Below are positions 25,482 to 34,370 of a DNA stretch of 64,000 bases, piece by piece. The notes beneath the pieces were generated by a model, which had not been told where the DNA came from, searched no databases, and saw nothing but the letters and a program-made list of their open reading frames with translations. Source of the DNA: Bradyrhizobium_A sp052115025 (GTDB lineage Bacteria > Pseudomonadota > Alphaproteobacteria > Rhizobiales > Xanthobacteraceae). Where the stretch lies: contig NZ_JBFRFW010000004.1 of NCBI RefSeq assembly GCF_052115025.1, positions 62,001-126,000 of the forward strand, in the 5' to 3' direction. A program made the position numbers and the translations under genes. Each line of letters begins with the position of its first letter. The first letter of the stretch is position 1.

Positions 25482-25526
25482 CGCGCAGCGCAGCCAGCCC
25501 CTGATACTCTTCGCACCGGAGGACCC

Positions 25527-26813
25527 ATGCGAACCAAATGGACGATGCTGACGCTGTGCTTTGTCGGCGTGCTCATCAACTACATCGACCGCACCAATTT
25601 CAGCCTCGGCGCGCCGCTGATGGCGCGCGAGCTCGGCTTCAGCCCGGCCACCATGGGCCTGCTGCTCGGCGCGTTCTACTGGCTGTACACGCTGGCGCTG
25701 CTGCCGGTCGGCGCGCTGATGGACCGCTTCGGCGTGCGCACCATCTATCCTGCGGCGATGATCTTCTGGTCGCTGGCCTCGGCGGCCACCGCGCTCGGCC
25801 AGGGCGTCGCCTCGATCTTCACTGCGCGCCTGCTGATGGGCGGCGGCGAGTCGGCGTCGTGGCCGGCCAACGCCAAGGTGGTCAGCCGCTGGTTTCCGCG
25901 GCCGCAACGCGGCACCGCGACCTCGCTGTGGCACGCCGGCATCGGCATCGGCTCGGCGGTGTCCTATCCGTTCGTCGCCTACCTCATCGCCTCGTTCGGC
26001 TGGCGCGCCTCGTTCGTCATCACCGGCTTCATGGGCGTGGTGTTCGGCCTGATCTGGATCGTCGCCTACCGCGATCCCAGGGTGGCGCAGGATGCCGCGC
26101 CACCGCCGACCGCCGCGCAGCCCGCGGCATCACGCCAGCACGCGCCGTGGTGGACGCTGCTGCGGCAGAAGACGGTGCTTGGCCTCGCCATCGGCTTCTT
26201 CTTCGTCAACGTCATCAACTCGTTTTTCCTGCTGTGGTTTCCGCTCTACCTCAGCGACGCGCGCGGCTTCTCGCTGAAGCAGATCGCGACCGTCGGCGCC
26301 CTGCCGTCGGTGTCGGCGATCGTCGGCGGCCTGCTCGGCGGCGTCGTGGCGGACGCGCTCTACAGGCGCGGCTGGTCGCTGACCGCGGCGCGCAAGACCT
26401 GTCTCGTCGGCGGCCTCATCGCTTCCTCGCTGATCGGCCCGGCGGCGATGACGGCGGACATCCCGCTCGCCATCGGCCTGTTCTGCATCGCCTATGCCGG
26501 CATCGCCTTCACCAGCTCCAACCTGCAGGCGCTGCCGCCGGAGGTGGCTGAGAGCGCCGACCGCGTCGGCACCGTGGCGGCGATCCAGACCGTCGGCGGC
26601 ACGCTGGCCGGCATCATCTCGAGCTGGCTGATCGGCGTCGTCGTCGAGATCAACCACGGCTCCTATGTCGCGCCGACGCTGGCGGTCGCTGCCTGTGCGC
26701 TGCTCGGCGCGCTCAACTACCTGTTCGTGGTCGGCCGCATCGGACCAGACGCGAAAGCAAAGGCCGACGTCACGCCGGCCACGTTCGCGCCAGGAATGGC
26801 AGAACCGCGCTGA
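25527..26813 (+). CDS. MFS transporter of the anion:cation symporter type
   Basis: A 428-residue carrier of the ACS family (phthalate, glucarate, 4-hydroxyphenylacetate permeases). INYIDRTNFSLGAPLMARELGFSP in TM1 and its loop is diagnostic, and GALMDRFGVRTIYP is the MFS motif. A soluble loop near residues 195-215 separates the two six-helix halves. It is co-oriented with the NIPSNAP-like gene under operator site 1. I infer import of a carboxylate substrate for the module. The 3' end overlaps the convergent hydrolase gene by 44 bases. Confidence 0.88.
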   Translation: MRTKWTMLTLCFVGVLINYIDRTNFSLGAPLMARELGFSPATMGLLLGAFYWLYTLALLPVGALMDRFGVRTIYPAAMIFWSLASAATALGQGVASIFTARLLMGGGESASWPANAKVVSRWFPRPQRGTATSLWHAGIGIGSAVSYPFVAYLIASFGWRASFVITGFMGVVFGLIWIVAYRDPRVAQDAAPPPTAAQPAASRQHAPWWTLLRQKTVLGLAIGFFFVNVINSFFLLWFPLYLSDARGFSLKQIATVGALPSVSAIVGGLLGGVVADALYRRGWSLTAARKTCLVGGLIASSLIGPAAMTADIPLAIGLFCIAYAGIAFTSSNLQALPPEVAESADRVGTVAAIQTVGGTLAGIISSWLIGVVVEINHGSYVAPTLAVAACALLGALNYLFVVGRIGPDAKAKADVTPATFAPGMAEPR

Positions 26814-27669
26814 GCACCTCCGCGGGCGTCTCCTCGGCGAGGAGATGGCCCGCGGCGATGGTGTGCCCCTCGACCGCGTCGGCCCAGCCGCGCCACACAG
26901 CGACCGGATCCTTGTCGAACATCAGCCGCCCTTCCTCCCACAACACCTGCACCGGGCAGGCGAGCCTGCGGCCGGCGGCCCGGTCGGCGATGTCATGATC
27001 GAGGTCGATGCCGGCGCCGGCACGGTAATCTTCCATCATGGCGTGGCGCACTTCGGGCCGGCGAAACGCGTCGCGATAGGCCGCGACCGCCGTCTCCGAC
27101 AGGCGGTCGCGATAGCGCGCCATCTTGCGCAGCGTCCAGTCCAGGAAATAGTCGGGATCGCCCGCCAGCAGCCGCTCGGGCAGATCATAGGGCTGCGCGA
27201 ACAGGAACCAGTGATAGGCGCCGAGCGCGAACGCCTTGTCGACCCGTTCCCACATCTCGATCGAGGGGATCACGGTCAGCGAGGTGAAGGCGGCGACTGC
27301 GTCTGGATGATCGAGCGCGAGGCGGTAGCCGACGCGCGCGCCGCGGTCGTGGCCGATCACCGCAAAGCGATCGAAACCAAAATGCCGCATCACCGCAAGC
27401 TGGTCGGCGGCCATCGCGCGCTTCGAATGGTTGACATGGGCGGCGTCGCCCTGCGGACCGCGGCTGTCGCCATAGCCGCGCAGGTCGGTCGCGACCACGG
27501 TGTAGCGCTCGGCAAGCTGCGGCGCGATGCGGTGCCAGGCGAGATGGGTCTGCGGATAGCCGTGCAGCAGCAGCAGCGGCGGCCCCTCGCCGGCGGTCCA
27601 GGCCGCGATGCGCGCCTCCCCGGCGTCGACATTATGGCGCACAAAGGGCTCGAAAAGACGATCGCTCAT
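26770..27669 (-). CDS. alpha/beta hydrolase resembling fluoroacetate dehalogenase
   Basis: A 299-residue cytoplasmic hydrolase. The haloacid-dehalogenase-type active site is complete when compared with the Rhodopseudomonas palustris fluoroacetate dehalogenase. HGYPQTHLAWHR is the oxyanion loop. GHDRGARVGYR supplies nucleophile Asp108 and carboxylate-binding Arg109 and Arg112. His153 and Trp154 in YHWFLFAQP and Tyr215 in EDYRAG match the halide pocket, and His275 in GHLLAEETP is the base. An Asp nucleophile rather than Ser excludes an ordinary esterase. The physiological substrate may be a haloacid or an epoxide. It is divergent from the IclR gene. Confidence 0.87.
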   Translation of the reverse strand: MSDRLFEPFVRHNVDAGEARIAAWTAGEGPPLLLLHGYPQTHLAWHRIAPQLAERYTVVATDLRGYGDSRGPQGDAAHVNHSKRAMAADQLAVMRHFGFDRFAVIGHDRGARVGYRLALDHPDAVAAFTSLTVIPSIEMWERVDKAFALGAYHWFLFAQPYDLPERLLAGDPDYFLDWTLRKMARYRDRLSETAVAAYRDAFRRPEVRHAMMEDYRAGAGIDLDHDIADRAAGRRLACPVQVLWEEGRLMFDKDPVAVWRGWADAVEGHTIAAGHLLAEETPAEVLSAVLPFLARTWPA

Positions 27670-27752
27670 GGCTATTACTTCCTCATGCTGGGGTGGCGCT
27701 CGCGTCGCCTAGTGATGACGAACCGGCGCGGACCTTGCGCCCGAACAGGTTG

Positions 27753-28550
27753 ATGAAACGTATGGCGGACGCTCTTCCGACGACACCTGATCGCGACGGC
27801 CAGAAATTCGTCGCCGGTTTCGCGCGCGGGCTCGCGGTGATCGAAGCGTTCGGGCCGGAGCACCGCAGCCTCAGCGTCGCCGAGGTCGCCGGCATCACCG
27901 GGCTCGACCGCGCGGTGGCGCGGCGGCTGCTGCTGACCCTCGTGGAACTCGGCTTCGCCACCGTGGAGAAGAAGCAGTTCGCGCTCACCAGCAACGTGCT
28001 GCGCCTCGGCTACACCTATCTCGCCTCGCTCGGCCTCGACAGCCGCCTGCAGCCGCATCTCGACCGGCTGTCCGCCACGGTCGGCGAAGCGGTGTCGGTG
28101 TCGGTGCTTAGCGGCAACGAGGTCGTGTTTGTCGCGCGCTCGGAAGCGCCCGGCGGCAGCATCGCCTATGTTCTCAAGGCCGGGCTGAAGCTGCCGGCGT
28201 TCTCCTCGTCGTCGGGCCGCGTGCTGCTGGCGGCGAAGAGCGACGACGACGTCACCGCGCTGCTGCAGGCGACGAAAATCGAAGCCCGTACGCCCAAAAC
28301 CATCACCGACCGCAAGCAGGTGCTCGACCTCGTGCGCAAGGCCCGCGAGCGCGGCTATGCCACCAACGACCAGGAGCTCGAACTCGAGCTGTTCGGCCTG
28401 TCCGTGCCGATCCGCAACCGCGCCGGCGGCACCGTCGCCTCGCTCAACGTCAATTCGCAGGCCCGCCGCGTCACCGCCAAGCGCATCACCGACACCCTGC
28501 TGCCGGCCATGCGCGCCTGCGCCCAGGAGATTTCCGGCGTGCTGCTGTAG
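27753..28550 (+). CDS. IclR-family regulator (PcaR/PobR type)
   Basis: A 265-residue regulator with an N-terminal winged helix (FARGLAVIEAF to VARRLLLTLVELGF) and an IclR ligand domain (LSGNEVVFVARSEAPG, PAFSSSSGRVLLA, NDQELELELFGLSVPIRN). The PcaR/PcaU/PobR subgroup senses protocatechuate-pathway acids. Two ATGs, at 27753 and 27762, are possible starts. It lies centrally in the module whose two divergent promoters carry identical palindromes, so it is their probable regulator. That link is inference from position and from the palindrome resembling IclR-type sites. Confidence 0.9.
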   Translation: MKRMADALPTTPDRDGQKFVAGFARGLAVIEAFGPEHRSLSVAEVAGITGLDRAVARRLLLTLVELGFATVEKKQFALTSNVLRLGYTYLASLGLDSRLQPHLDRLSATVGEAVSVSVLSGNEVVFVARSEAPGGSIAYVLKAGLKLPAFSSSSGRVLLAAKSDDDVTALLQATKIEARTPKTITDRKQVLDLVRKARERGYATNDQELELELFGLSVPIRNRAGGTVASLNVNSQARRVTAKRITDTLLPAMRACAQEISGVLL

Positions 28551-28641
28551 GGCGCGCTGCTGTAGGAGACGTCGATACAAGACGCGCTGCTGCACGACAT
28601 ATTCGCTCCCCGCGGAAACGAATGCCGTCGCTCCCATTTCT

Positions 28642-28743
28642 GCGTCATGGCCGGGCTTGACCCGGCCATCCAGCTTCCCTGCCAATCCGCCCGAAAGCTG
28701 GATCACCGGGTCTCGACGCTTGCGCGTCGGCCCGGTGATGACG
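28642..28743. repeat. palindromic intergenic repeat, GTCATGGCCGGG type
   Basis: CGTCATGGCCGGGCTTGACC at one end pairs imperfectly with GGCCCGGTGATGACG at the other; inside are the paired words CCAGCTT and AAGCTGG. It lies about 90 bases past the IclR stop. With the next two repeats it fills most of the 509-base gap before the hydrolase at 29060; I see no gene there. Confidence 0.7.
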
Positions 28744-28787
28744 CCGAGAGATAGGACGCGACGCATACACTGATCGCACTGACCGGG

Positions 28788-28833
28788 CCTCATCCTTCGA
28801 GACGCCCGCTGCGCGGGCTCCTCAGGATGAGGA
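28788..28833. repeat. palindromic repeat, CTCATCCTTCGAGACG type
   Basis: CCTCATCCTTCGAGACGCCC and GGGCTCCTCAGGATGAGG form the complete 46-base stem-loop, the best-preserved copy in the window. Confidence 0.75.
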
Positions 28834-28881
28834 GTAGATGTACGCGCGGCCCGCTCAGAACGATGCTTCCACCGCATTATT

Positions 28882-28974
28882 CCGTCATGGCCGGGCTCGT
28901 CCCGGCCATCCACGTCTTCGCTGCCGTTCGTCAAAAAAGGACGTGGATGCCTGGCACAAGGCCGGGCATGACGG
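28882..28974. repeat. palindromic repeat, GTCATGGCCGGG type
   Basis: CCGTCATGGCCGGGCTCGTCC to GGCCGGGCATGACGG, with inner words CCACGTC and GACGTGG also paired. It is the third repeat in the cluster between the convergent IclR and hydrolase genes. Confidence 0.7.
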
Positions 28975-29059
28975 AGAGAACAGGATCGTCTGCGCGAGCG
29001 AGGATCATCGTAGCCTACGCTTAGAGGAACGAACGGCGACAACAGCCTCTCATCCCGTG

Positions 29060-29872
29060 TCACGAACCGATCAACTCCTGCAACGTCCGCGCCAGCAGCT
29101 CCGGCGCCGACACCATGACATCATGGCCCTGCTGCAGCTCGACATAACGCCAGTCCGGCGCGGCCTTGATGCGGGCGCGGGTGGCGTCGAAGACGTCGAG
29201 CTTGGGCGCCATGCAGGCGATGTAGGCCGGGTGCGGCGGATGGGCGTGGCGGCCGCCGAGGTCGAGCGGCTGCAGATAGGTCTTCGCCGGCTGCGGCGTC
29301 ATGCGGCGTGTCACCCAGGCCGCTTGTGCCGGATCAGACAAGCCGAACGCCGCCGCCGGCAGCGGCGGCAAGGTCGCGGCGCCGTCGTGCGCGACGCTGT
29401 CACGGATCTCCTGCGCCCGCGCGTCGCCGGCATAGGTCGCGACAACATCGCCATGCTCCGGCACGAAGGCGTCGAGGTAGATCACTTGCGCAATCGTGTC
29501 TGGCAGCCGCGCCGCGGCGCCGCGCACCACGAAGCCGCCATAGCTGTGTCCGACCAGCACCACACGGTCCAGCTCTTCCGCCGTGATGTGCGCGGTGACG
29601 TCGGCGATATGGGTGTCGAGCTCGACCGCCGCCGACTGCAGATGGGCACGCTCGCCAAGGCCGGTGAGCGTCGGCGCGGAAACACGATGGCCCGCGGCCG
29701 CGAGTAACCGCGCGACGTGCCGCCAGCGCCAGCCGCCGTGCCAGGCGCCATGCACCAGCACGATGTCGCGGGCGTTCGCGGACGCCGCCGAAGCAGAGGT
29801 CATGACATGTCCTTTCATCGTCGCGAGCACGACGCCCGCCGCGGTCAGCTGCATCAGTTGCCGGCGGTCCAT
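29060..29872 (-). CDS. exported alpha/beta hydrolase, possibly Tat-dependent
   Basis: A 270-residue hydrolase. The N-terminus MDRRQLMQL followed by a hydrophobic stretch and ASAASANA looks like a Tat signal, so export folded is plausible. The fold markers are VLVHGAWHGGWRWRHVARLL, nucleophile Ser in GHSYGGF, and a His near the C-terminus in QGHDVMV. This resembles the pyrethroid/salicylate esterase-like group. GGAGG lies 5 bases before the ATG, which nearly abuts the stop of the FAD oxidoreductase gene, so it is the last gene of that minus-strand operon. Confidence 0.87.
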   Translation of the reverse strand: MDRRQLMQLTAAGVVLATMKGHVMTSASAASANARDIVLVHGAWHGGWRWRHVARLLAAAGHRVSAPTLTGLGERAHLQSAAVELDTHIADVTAHITAEELDRVVLVGHSYGGFVVRGAAARLPDTIAQVIYLDAFVPEHGDVVATYAGDARAQEIRDSVAHDGAATLPPLPAAAFGLSDPAQAAWVTRRMTPQPAKTYLQPLDLGGRHAHPPHPAYIACMAPKLDVFDATRARIKAAPDWRYVELQQGHDVMVSAPELLARTLQELIGS

Positions 29873-29883
29873 CACCGCCTCCG

Positions 29884-31521
29884 TCACGTCGCCGGTGGAC
29901 GGTAGCCGCGCCGGCTGCGCGGCGTCAGCGCGCCATAGAGCGGCCAGTGCCTGACGACGCCGAGGCCATCGAGCAGCGCCTGAAAGTCGGCGAGATGACC
30001 GGGCACCGCGCGCACCGCCGCCGCCGGCACAGCGCGCTGCAGCGCGAACGCTGCCAGCGCACCGGCCGCCTCGCCAATGCTCCATTCCACGGGATGGACG
30101 CGATAGGCGCCGTTGGTGATGCGGGTGGTGCCGATGTTCTTGCACGCCGGAATGAGATTTTGGACACGCACCGGCAGCAGCGCACCGAGCGGGATCTCGA
30201 ACGGATAAGTGTCGATATCGACGGTGTCGCGCGTGCCGGTGGTTGAGGGATGCAGGTCGATGCGGTACGCGCCGACACCGACGCTGTCGGCAAAGCTCTC
30301 GGCGCGATCGTGGCCAGGCCGCGCCGCGACGCCGATGTGCTGCTCCAGCACTGTGAACTGCGCACGGATGCGATAGCCCTCGCGGTAGTAGGCCTGCTTG
30401 GCGAGACCGTCAGTGGTGCCGAGTACGTCGCCGCGCAGCCGCAGGCCGGCATAGCCGGCGCCGCCGTCGGCGCGTGGCGCGTCGGTCTGCATCCAGTAGA
30501 GAAACGCGAGGCTGAACTGGCGGGCTTCGGCGAGCGCGGCCGCGCTCTCGTCCGCCGACACGCCGACCGCGGGCTTCAGCCAGTAATCCATCTGCGGCCA
30601 GTTGGCGATGGTGATGTCGCTGGCATAGGCGCCGGGCAGGAAATTCCTGCGCCAGGCGATACGGCGGGCGTGCCAGAGATCGAACAGGTATTCCTCGTCG
30701 GTGTCGCCTGTGAACAGCTTGCGGTCGAGCGGGCGATGGGTGACGTGATCGCTCACGGTCCAGCCGAACTGCGGCCCCGGCCAGAACGGCAGCGCCAGAT
30801 CGCGAAAGCGCGTGTAGTCGGCCGGCTTGTCGATGCGATGGTCCTCGCCCGGCCGGTAATCGAGCGCGAAGCACCAGGTCAGCGCCTGCTGGTCCAGCGG
30901 ATCGGCGGGCCCCTGAATGGCGTTGGGCTCGCCGGTGTCGGCCTGCGCCTCGGCGCCGACGACATGCTCGACACCGGCAAGCGGCAGCAGTTCGCCAGTC
31001 TCGGTGGCGTCGATCACGATGGCCGCGGAGATCACCACCGCACGACCGCTTTCGAGATCGAGCGCCTCGACGCCCCGCACGCGATCGCCATCGGTCGGCA
31101 CCGCCGTGACGCGATGACGCCGCAGGATCGTCAGCCGGCCGGCGCCGACGAACGGCGCCAGCAGCGCATCGATCGCGCGCACCGCCACGATCGGCTCGCA
31201 GCACAGCGTGCCGACATTGCCGCCGCCGGGATTGAGGATCAGCCGCGCCCGCGCCTCGGCGGTCAGCGGAGTGTGCGCGCGGTAGATCTCACGGATCTGG
31301 CGGCGTAGCTCGGCATAGCTCTGCGAGGTGACGACGCTTTCCGCCCACGGATGCTCGTCGAGCGGCACGCCCTGTGCGGTGAGCTGGCCACCGAGCCAGT
31401 CGAGCTCCTCGACCAGCACGACGCGGCGGCCGAGGCGCGCCGCGGTCAGCGCCGCGCAGACACCGCCAAGCCCGCCGCCGACGACCACGATATCCGTTGC
31501 AAGCTCCGTCACGCGTCTCAT
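29884..31521 (-). CDS. FAD-dependent oxidoreductase (FAD_oxidored family)
   Basis: A flavoprotein of about 545 residues with the Rossmann motif VVVGGGLGGVCAALTAARLG at the N-terminus, the conserved WLGGQLTAQGVPLDEHPW segment, and the C-terminal IPACKNIGTTRITNGAYRVHP motif. This PF12831-type family is widespread in catabolic clusters, but few members have a known reaction. The start is uncertain: a GTG overlapping the amidase stop (31545), ATG at 31521 or GTG at 31512 are all possible. It sits between the amidase and the exported hydrolase in one operon under operator site 2. Confidence 0.85.
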   Translation of the reverse strand: MRRVTELATDIVVVGGGLGGVCAALTAARLGRRVVLVEELDWLGGQLTAQGVPLDEHPWAESVVTSQSYAELRRQIREIYRAHTPLTAEARARLILNPGGGNVGTLCCEPIVAVRAIDALLAPFVGAGRLTILRRHRVTAVPTDGDRVRGVEALDLESGRAVVISAAIVIDATETGELLPLAGVEHVVGAEAQADTGEPNAIQGPADPLDQQALTWCFALDYRPGEDHRIDKPADYTRFRDLALPFWPGPQFGWTVSDHVTHRPLDRKLFTGDTDEEYLFDLWHARRIAWRRNFLPGAYASDITIANWPQMDYWLKPAVGVSADESAAALAEARQFSLAFLYWMQTDAPRADGGAGYAGLRLRGDVLGTTDGLAKQAYYREGYRIRAQFTVLEQHIGVAARPGHDRAESFADSVGVGAYRIDLHPSTTGTRDTVDIDTYPFEIPLGALLPVRVQNLIPACKNIGTTRITNGAYRVHPVEWSIGEAAGALAAFALQRAVPAAAVRAVPGHLADFQALLDGLGVVRHWPLYGALTPRSRRGYRPPAT

Positions 31522-31541
31522 CCCTCTCGCTTCGTCTGATG

Positions 31542-33017
31542 TCACTTCTTCGCCACGGGCGGCGGCAGCCGCGGCAGCAGCGGCTCGACCGCGAGGCCGA
31601 GCGCCAGCAGCTCGCCGTCATGCCTGGGCAGCACCGCGAACGATACGCCGAGCGGCAGTTGCCGGCCCGACAGCCCCATCGGCAGCGTCAGCGCCGCCAG
31701 CGAGCCCTTGGTGAGGAAGTTGGTGTTGTTGATGTAAGCCTTCCAGGTCGGGATGGTGGTGCCGTCCATGGTGATGGTATCGTCGGAGCCAACGATCGGC
31801 CGCGCGTCTGTGAGCGTGGTCGGGAACGCGAGCGCGGTCAGCTTGTGGGCCGCGAAGGCGTCGCGAAACACATTCTCCAACACCGGCTTGAAGGTGAGCG
31901 CGACATCATAAGCCTCGCGCGTCGGGCTCGCCGGTCCGACGATCCGGGTCTGGTAATCCTTGATGAGATCCGGACTGCGGATCCCTGCGACGAGTTGCTC
32001 GAACGACACCCCGACATGGTAGCGCGCGAGAAATGCCGGCACCTGCGTCTTCAGCTCATAGGGCGTGATCGGCCCAAAACCCTTTTCCGCCTCGACGAGG
32101 CCGGGCAGCTCGACATCGACGACCTCGACGCCGGCCTTCTTCAATTGCGTCAGCACATCCTCGAACTGCGCCCGGCTCTCCGTGTCGGCGACGTCGACGA
32201 ACAGGCGGCGCGGCACGCCGATGCGCAGGCCCTTGAGCTCGGCCGGCGCAATCGTCTCATGGCTCTGCGCCAGCACCGCGTCGACCAGGACGATGTCGGC
32301 CACCGAATGGGCGATCGGACCGAGCGTGTCGCGGGTCGGCGACACCGGCAGCACGCCGTCCATGGGATAGCGCCCGACGCTCGGGCGATAACCGACCGCG
32401 CCGTTGAGCGCCGCCGGGATCAGCACCGAACCGCCGGTGTCGGTGCCGATCGCGACGGACACCAGCCGCGCGCCGACCGCAGCTCCCGCACCGCCGCTCG
32501 AGCCGCCGGCGAAGCAGGTGGCGTCATAGGCGTTGCGCACCGGGCCGAACACAGCGTTGTTGCTGGTGACGCCCCCGGCGAGTTCGTGGAGATTGAGCTT
32601 GCCGACGATGACCGCGCCCTGGTCGATCAGGCGCTGCACGGCGGACGCCGTCTGCGTCGGCACGAAGCCCTTGGTCGCCGAAGTGCCGAAGGTCGCGCCC
32701 TGCCCGGCCACCAGCACGTTGTCCTTGATCGCGATCGGCAGCCCCGCGAGCACACCCGGTGTCGCCCGGCCCATGCACGCCGGCAGATCCTTCGGCGCGC
32801 GGGTGCTGATGAAGGCGTTGTGGCCATCGGCGGCGATGCGACCGAGCGTTGCGGTGGCGACGGCGCAGGCGTCCCAGGTGTTCGCGGCGACCCCGGCGAC
32901 GACGTCGCGCGCCGACAGCATGGCGATGTCAGGCGCCTCGGCCGCCACGGCCGCGCCTGCCGTCATCATGCATCCCACCGCCGCCGCCATTGCAAGCCTC
33001 GTGCTGCGTCCGCCCAT
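31542..33017 (-). CDS. exported amidase-signature hydrolase
   Basis: A 491-residue amidase with a Sec signal peptide (cleavage after AVA-AEAP). The Ser-cisSer-Lys triad is readable: Lys98 in IAIKDN, Ser173 in GGSSGGAG and nucleophile Ser197 in TDTGGSVLIPAA. It would hydrolyse an amide (or ester) in the periplasm. It is the first gene downstream (minus strand) of operator site 2, starting about 80 bases from it. Its stop overlaps the possible GTG start of the FAD oxidoreductase. Confidence 0.92.
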   Translation of the reverse strand: MGGRSTRLAMAAAVGCMMTAGAAVAAEAPDIAMLSARDVVAGVAANTWDACAVATATLGRIAADGHNAFISTRAPKDLPACMGRATPGVLAGLPIAIKDNVLVAGQGATFGTSATKGFVPTQTASAVQRLIDQGAVIVGKLNLHELAGGVTSNNAVFGPVRNAYDATCFAGGSSGGAGAAVGARLVSVAIGTDTGGSVLIPAALNGAVGYRPSVGRYPMDGVLPVSPTRDTLGPIAHSVADIVLVDAVLAQSHETIAPAELKGLRIGVPRRLFVDVADTESRAQFEDVLTQLKKAGVEVVDVELPGLVEAEKGFGPITPYELKTQVPAFLARYHVGVSFEQLVAGIRSPDLIKDYQTRIVGPASPTREAYDVALTFKPVLENVFRDAFAAHKLTALAFPTTLTDARPIVGSDDTITMDGTTIPTWKAYINNTNFLTKGSLAALTLPMGLSGRQLPLGVSFAVLPRHDGELLALGLAVEPLLPRLPPPVAKK

Positions 33018-33097
33018 CGCCGCCCTCCCGTCCTGTGGCGCCGTTGGCGCGCCTGACGGGGGAAGCCTTATCGCCGGGAATGCACCATGTCAAATTA

Positions 33098-33123
33098 TCG
33101 CTCATATGTGCGATTATCGCACA
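33098..33123. promoter_or_regulatory. IclR-type operator, site 2
   Basis: ATATGTGCGA-TTA-TCGCACATAT (33104-33126) is a perfect 10-bp inverted repeat, preceded by TCGCTCA. The 26-base block matches site 1 at 24751 with two differences. It lies between the divergent amidase and aldo/keto reductase genes, so it can serve both. Confidence 0.8.
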
Positions 33124-33227
33124 TATTTTATTCGTGCCTTCAATTCACAGATCATGTTCCCCCGGCCGGTCTGGCCATTGGCGTGGCGACCGCCACATCA
33201 AAGCGCTCAGACACAGGAGATCGACAT

Positions 33228-34262
<1,035 letters not shown>

Positions 34263-34370
34263 GATCGACGCCGCGCAGCGGGCGCGACAACAGTGCCCGC
34301 TGCGCGATGTCGACGGTACGTTCGGGATCGGCGAGCCCGGCGACGCGGCGCCGTCCCCTGCGCAGGCCCG

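Noticed and set aside
28551..29059. Possible non-coding RNA or CRISPR-like array in the repeat-rich gap
   Set aside because: The repeats are palindromic and of two different families, with no regular direct repeats or spacers; they match dispersed elements elsewhere in the window.
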